DNA of 64,000 nt from Struthio camelus. Taxonomy: Eukaryota > Chordata > Aves > Struthioniformes > Struthionidae. Location of the stretch: contig NC_090943.1 in NCBI RefSeq assembly GCF_040807025.1, positions 141,756,764-141,820,763 of the forward strand, written 5' to 3'. The position numbers and the translations under genes are program-made. The notes below the pieces were generated by a model. The model was not told where the DNA came from. It worked only from the letters and a program-made list of their open reading frames with translations, and did not search any database. Below, piece by piece: positions 60,085 to 64,000 of the stretch (position 1 is its first letter; every line of letters begins with the position of its first letter).

Positions 60085-60908
60085 TTGAAATATAGCCAGG
60101 TGCAACTTACATACCTAGGACAAAGGAATCCAGATCATTCATACCTACAGAATGAACGCTCACCACTCTGGAAAACAGCAGCATGGAAGAAGATCAAAGG
60201 GTCCTAGGAAAAAAGCAACTTAGCAGGAGCTTCCAGTGCACTGCTCTGGTGATCCAGGCTCACACATTCCTTGGGTGTATGAACTGGCAGCTTGTGAGGA
60301 GAAAGGATTTTACCACTAAATGGGGAATGGGGGTCAGCAGCACTGGAATATTGCATGTCGTTCTGCTGCCAGGGCTTTAAAAAATAAAACATGGGAAACA
60401 AACAGGAAAAGAATTCAGTTCAGTCCTGAACTGAAAAGGATGCAGACAGGGCCTGCACAAATGGTTCAAAGGCTGAGAAAATGACTTGCAGTGAGAGACT
60501 TGAAGAGCTCAGTCTGCTTAGCTTATCAAAAAGAAGATTGAGAAGGGACTTGATCATACTGTGAAGTACATTCACAGAGGAGGAAAACAAATCCAAAAGG
60601 CTGTTTAATCTAACTGAGAAGGCAGAATAATAGAAGGAACGAAGCTGAAGGAAAAGGGAAGCCAAAGACATAGGAATCCAAAACAAGGCATGTTTCTAAA
60701 GTTGCAAAAAATTAACTCTTTGAACAAAGAACTAAGGGGCATGGCTGATTCCTCATCTCTTTGTGTCAAACCTTGTTGATAGGATCAGGTTCAGTTAAAT
60801 GTTCTTAATATTGTGTAACACAACCTTAATGGGGTAACAGTTCATGACCTTTGATATGCAGAAGGTTAGCCTACATAACCTCAAAACTTCTGGCCTTAAA
60901 CTTTATGC
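60085..60908 (+). mobile_element. CR1 LINE 3' part, sense orientation, distinct subfamily
   Basis: CAACTTACATACCTAGGACA, CATTCCTTGGGTGTATGAAC, CACTGGAATATTGCATGTCG, AATGGTTCAAAGGCTGAGAA, AGACTTGAAGAGCTCAGTC, TGCTTAGCTTATCAAAAAGA and GGCTGTTTAATCTAACTGAG follow, in order, the CR1 subfamily whose copies end in GGTCCCTTCTGGCCTTGGAA. The end here is CTTCTGGCCTTAAAC (about 60888-60902). All frames are broken. Its terminus differs from that of the 15.6 kb copy, so it is a separate lineage of CR1. Confidence 0.85.
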
Positions 60909-60914
60909 TACTGT

Positions 60915-63900
60915 GAATGAAGTGCTGCTCAGAGTGGAAGCCTGAGTCTCAGAGAGTTTGATTTCTCTTTTGTAATGTCCTACTGACTTGAGCAAGGATG
61001 ACAGGGAAGTCTTTCTTTTCTTCTAAGCTTTTGCTTTTCCACTTCTGAAACAGGGGATAACATCACAGGTTTCAATAAAAGGCATTTTGGAAGTACTAAA
61101 AATTTCATATATGCTCTGGTATAAATCTATTTGTATTTCCAGTTGCAGTGGAGCAGAAGAAAAACCAGAATCTTTGCTTCCTGAAGTCTTCCTCCTAATG
61201 CTAGCAAGGTACCATTCATGGGGAAAGGAGGTACCCATATCTGTCTGGACATCAGGCAATTATTTTCACCATAAGAACATGACAGGAGATGTAAGCCATA
61301 GCTGAAATATATTCCCTCTCCACCGTTCCTCAGGAATACAGCTGTTTCACAAGGTGCTTTTTTAAAGCTTATATAGCATTAATTAACTGCTGTAACTGCA
61401 GTGTTGGACCATAGTTTCTGAAGGCAGTGGTTACGAGATCTCTTGTCTGAGAACTGCCACAACAGAGATTTGGGATGCTCTGAAAGTGTAACAGATGTCA
61501 GATTTGCTACTAAATTGTTCTTGGTTGTTTACTCCAGTTCTGAACACTTGTCTCATTTGAGTCCTAGCTAATGGAAGAGCCAACTGCTGTGAAGTTTTTT
61601 TCTCTTTCACTTTGATGATTTTGTATTAAGAGGGAATATTCCCCAAAGGGAGGTGAAATCATGACAGCAGTTTTTGGGTGGACATTTATTGCTTTTGCTT
61701 TATTGCTTTTGCTTTATTGCAGGTAGGAGTTCCCGCCTACACTACAATCAAGCATGCAGAAGCTACAGCACAGTACTGTACTGCTCGTAGAAAATGCTAT
61801 TGCTTTCGAGTTTCTGTAAAAATGCTTCTCTGGCAAGAGATATCCTAAAGAGGAGTGTTCCTGTTTTATTATAAGGAAAAGAAGCTTGTTGTGAAGCCAT
61901 CCTTGACAGGCTGCAGGTTGTGATGTCTTCTTTTTTTTTTTTTTACCAGAATTATCTGTCATGCCTACAGTCAATGCCTTTGCTCTTTGCAAAGCGAGCA
62001 AGTGATTTTCCTGGGTTTCACAAGCACAAGTGGGTCAGATGTACTGCAGAAAGTACTGCTTTCCTACCTTTATGCACAGGGTTTAAACTTTTCTTTAACG
62101 ATCACCTTGAACCTTGAGGCAGGGGATACCAATGGTGCATTGGACTGGTATTGGCTTTGTGAGGGAGGGGTCTTCTCTAATATGATGGTCTATGAACACT
62201 AGAAAAAAAAAAAGGTAGGTCTAGCCAATATTGGACTATTGGTAAATACTGTTAAGTACAGTGCAACACATACAGTACTCCTAGTGCAGGGAAAATCCCT
62301 GGCTACGCCTATTTTGTCATTTTTAAATGGGTTTAATTTTATTGGCTTCAATAAAGTTTAGTCCTTATAATTTTAGCACAGATAAAATACTGTATCAATG
62401 AAGGTGTTTCAGCAAAGTATTTCTTAGTGGCTCAGATTTATTCCAGTAAATATGTGGAAGTGTTTGCAACTTGCTGAGCAAACTGGTATTTTTTTGTTGG
62501 CGCAACTTCTGTTCAGCTCAGTGAGAGTCATGTGCTGACCATGAGGCAAAAGAGAGCTTGTGAGAAACTTTTGGCTGAGGCCAGTTCAACATGCAAAAGG
62601 GTCTTGCTAAGGCCTTGAATATGTATTGGCATTTAGGTATGGAAACTTGGATTTTGTGATTAAAGTTCCTATTTTTGTTTTATGCGGGTAGTGAAGACTA
62701 GAAGGCTGTTATTTATTTTGTACCTATTTTATAACATTTCAAAATGTTCAAATGAATCACGTATGAAGCTATCAAGGCTGAAGTTCTCGGTGTTTTGTTT
62801 GATCTTTATTCTTCTAGTAACATGGAACTTTTGGTCCATGCTTCCCAAGGAAATCATATACAACAAATATTTTTAAAAGAGGTATGAAAACTGTGGCTAA
62901 AAAACAAGCTGAGAATTGAAATGTTCTGGATACTGGTTGTAGTTTTGATGGATTAAATAGAAGGACTGGGAGAATTTTATTTCTATTAATTCTTTGGTAC
63001 CTCGATAATCCTAATTACCCTGACTGTAAAATGAGGATAAAAACTTTTATCTACCTCACAGGGTGCTATACAACTTAAAATTTAGGACTTTATGGAGTTG
63101 ACAAGGACATTTGAAAAGTATGTTACAGTTTATAGCTAGCATCCTGCTTTTTTTCGATTTAACCAAGCAGGAATGACTTTAGTAACATGCATATACCAGT
63201 TACCCCATTGGAATTCAATGATTTCAACTTCAAAAAGATTTGAATAATTCAGTGCCTTTCACTAGGTGAAGATAAACTGTGAATGAAACAGGTCCAGTTC
63301 ATGTGCAGTCTTGACTACTGCCTGCCCCCTTACAAAACTGTCATGTTCAGGTAAATCTGTTGCATTTCATGTTGAGGAGCGAAAGCAGCTACATGGCCTG
63401 AGCCTGGATTGCCCATAGCACCATATTAGCTTCCGCTTGACACATTGTTTTCAGTGAGTTGCCCTCTTTTATTATATGTAGCTTCCTGGATATATCTACA
63501 TATGTGCAATGTACATGCATGAAAGTAGCATGTGCACATATTAACAACTGAGAGCGTGTTGCTAACTTCTTTATTAATTTGGTTTGTGATCTCTACATGA
63601 CAAACGTGTTTCCCTCCCATCAGAGCAGACTGCTTGTAGCAGCTTTTGTGCAGCCAGAGCCATTACAAATGAAACTGAGCCACCACTCACCACATTGTAA
63701 TATGACAAACGTGCTGGGACATGTTTTCATTGTCTTTTTAGAATTATAAATGTTTTTCTCAGTTGTTCAGTGGAATTACCTAGGTTTTGTTGCACAGTCA
63801 GTAGTGACAGAAGAATTACAGAGGTTTAAAGCTTTTTTCTTTTGAAGACATCGTTCTTTCCTTTTGGAAGAAAACAACTAGTGAGCCAGTCAGCCTGGAG

Positions 63901-64000
63901 CGCACTGGTTGTACGAACAGCGCTTGAAGATGTGCAGTCCCTGTGGCCTTCTCGCTGCTGGCCTTGCTGATGGTTTCTGCACAGCAGCATCCACTTCTTG
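60915..64000. other. Non-coding stretch to window end
   Basis: Unique sequence with no exon or transposon recognised. 61687-61720 holds a 14-bp tandem repeat ending in an acceptor-like TTGCAG|GTAGG, and there is a 14-T run at 61931-61944. The window ends in unremarkable sequence. Confidence 0.4.
61687..61720 (+). repeat. 14-bp tandem repeat TATTGCTTTTGCTT
   Basis: Two exact units (61687-61700, 61701-61714) and a partial third (TATTGC), followed by AG. The repeat makes its own pyrimidine-rich acceptor-like site. Confidence 0.9.

Noticed and set aside
1..64000. tRNA, rRNA, CRISPR, bacterial operons or integrated virus
   Set aside because: I saw no cloverleaf-like gene, spaced direct-repeat array, ribosome-binding-site-linked gene run or paired LTRs; the sequence is of vertebrate type.

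Overview
The window looks like a non-coding, gene-poor stretch of an amniote nuclear genome, most likely a bird. The reasons are: every clear interspersed element is an old, 5'-truncated CR1 retrotransposon piece; one very old MIR-type SINE copy is present; L1, Alu and B elements and recent LTR elements are absent; AT-rich sequence is punctuated by two sharp CpG islands; and no frame looks like a bacterial or compact-genome gene. A turtle or crocodilian is the main alternative, although their genomes usually hold more repeats.

Layout. 1-7 kb is mostly unannotatable sequence, with one well-formed candidate exon at 2.03-2.25 kb. 7.05-8.7 kb is a large CpG island with CRE, SP1, NRF1 and TATA-like motifs and a plausible plus-strand first exon ending at a splice donor at 8681; it could fire in both directions. 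8.7-48.6 kb behaves like intron or intergenic DNA. It contains a tandemly duplicated MIR (13.7 kb), a sense CR1 3' part with an internal (AAAC)9 (15.6-16.5 kb), a 22-bp perfect palindrome (18.3 kb), two adjacent antisense CR1 copies (25.6-27.1 kb), a weaker antisense CR1-like stretch (34.9-35.3 kb), a perfect hairpin (45.0 kb) and a strong candidate non-coding exon (46.0-46.1 kb). 48.6-49.4 kb is a second CpG island with five YAACGG (MYB-core) motifs, an AT-rich homeodomain-type block beside it, and splice donors at its 3' edge. 49.4-64 kb again looks non-coding, with a T26 tract, two more sense CR1 pieces (52.9-53.5 and 60.1-60.9 kb), an (TTTTC)18 microsatellite (55.3 kb) and an unexplained double-open ORF region (54.5-55.1 kb).

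I could not identify a known protein-coding gene. The islands are probably promoters whose coding exons lie largely outside the window. Plus-strand splice signals at 2.0, 8.7, 46.0, 49.4 and 49.9 kb could belong to one or more long plus-strand transcripts, but nothing here proves they are joined. Gene names are left blank throughout.
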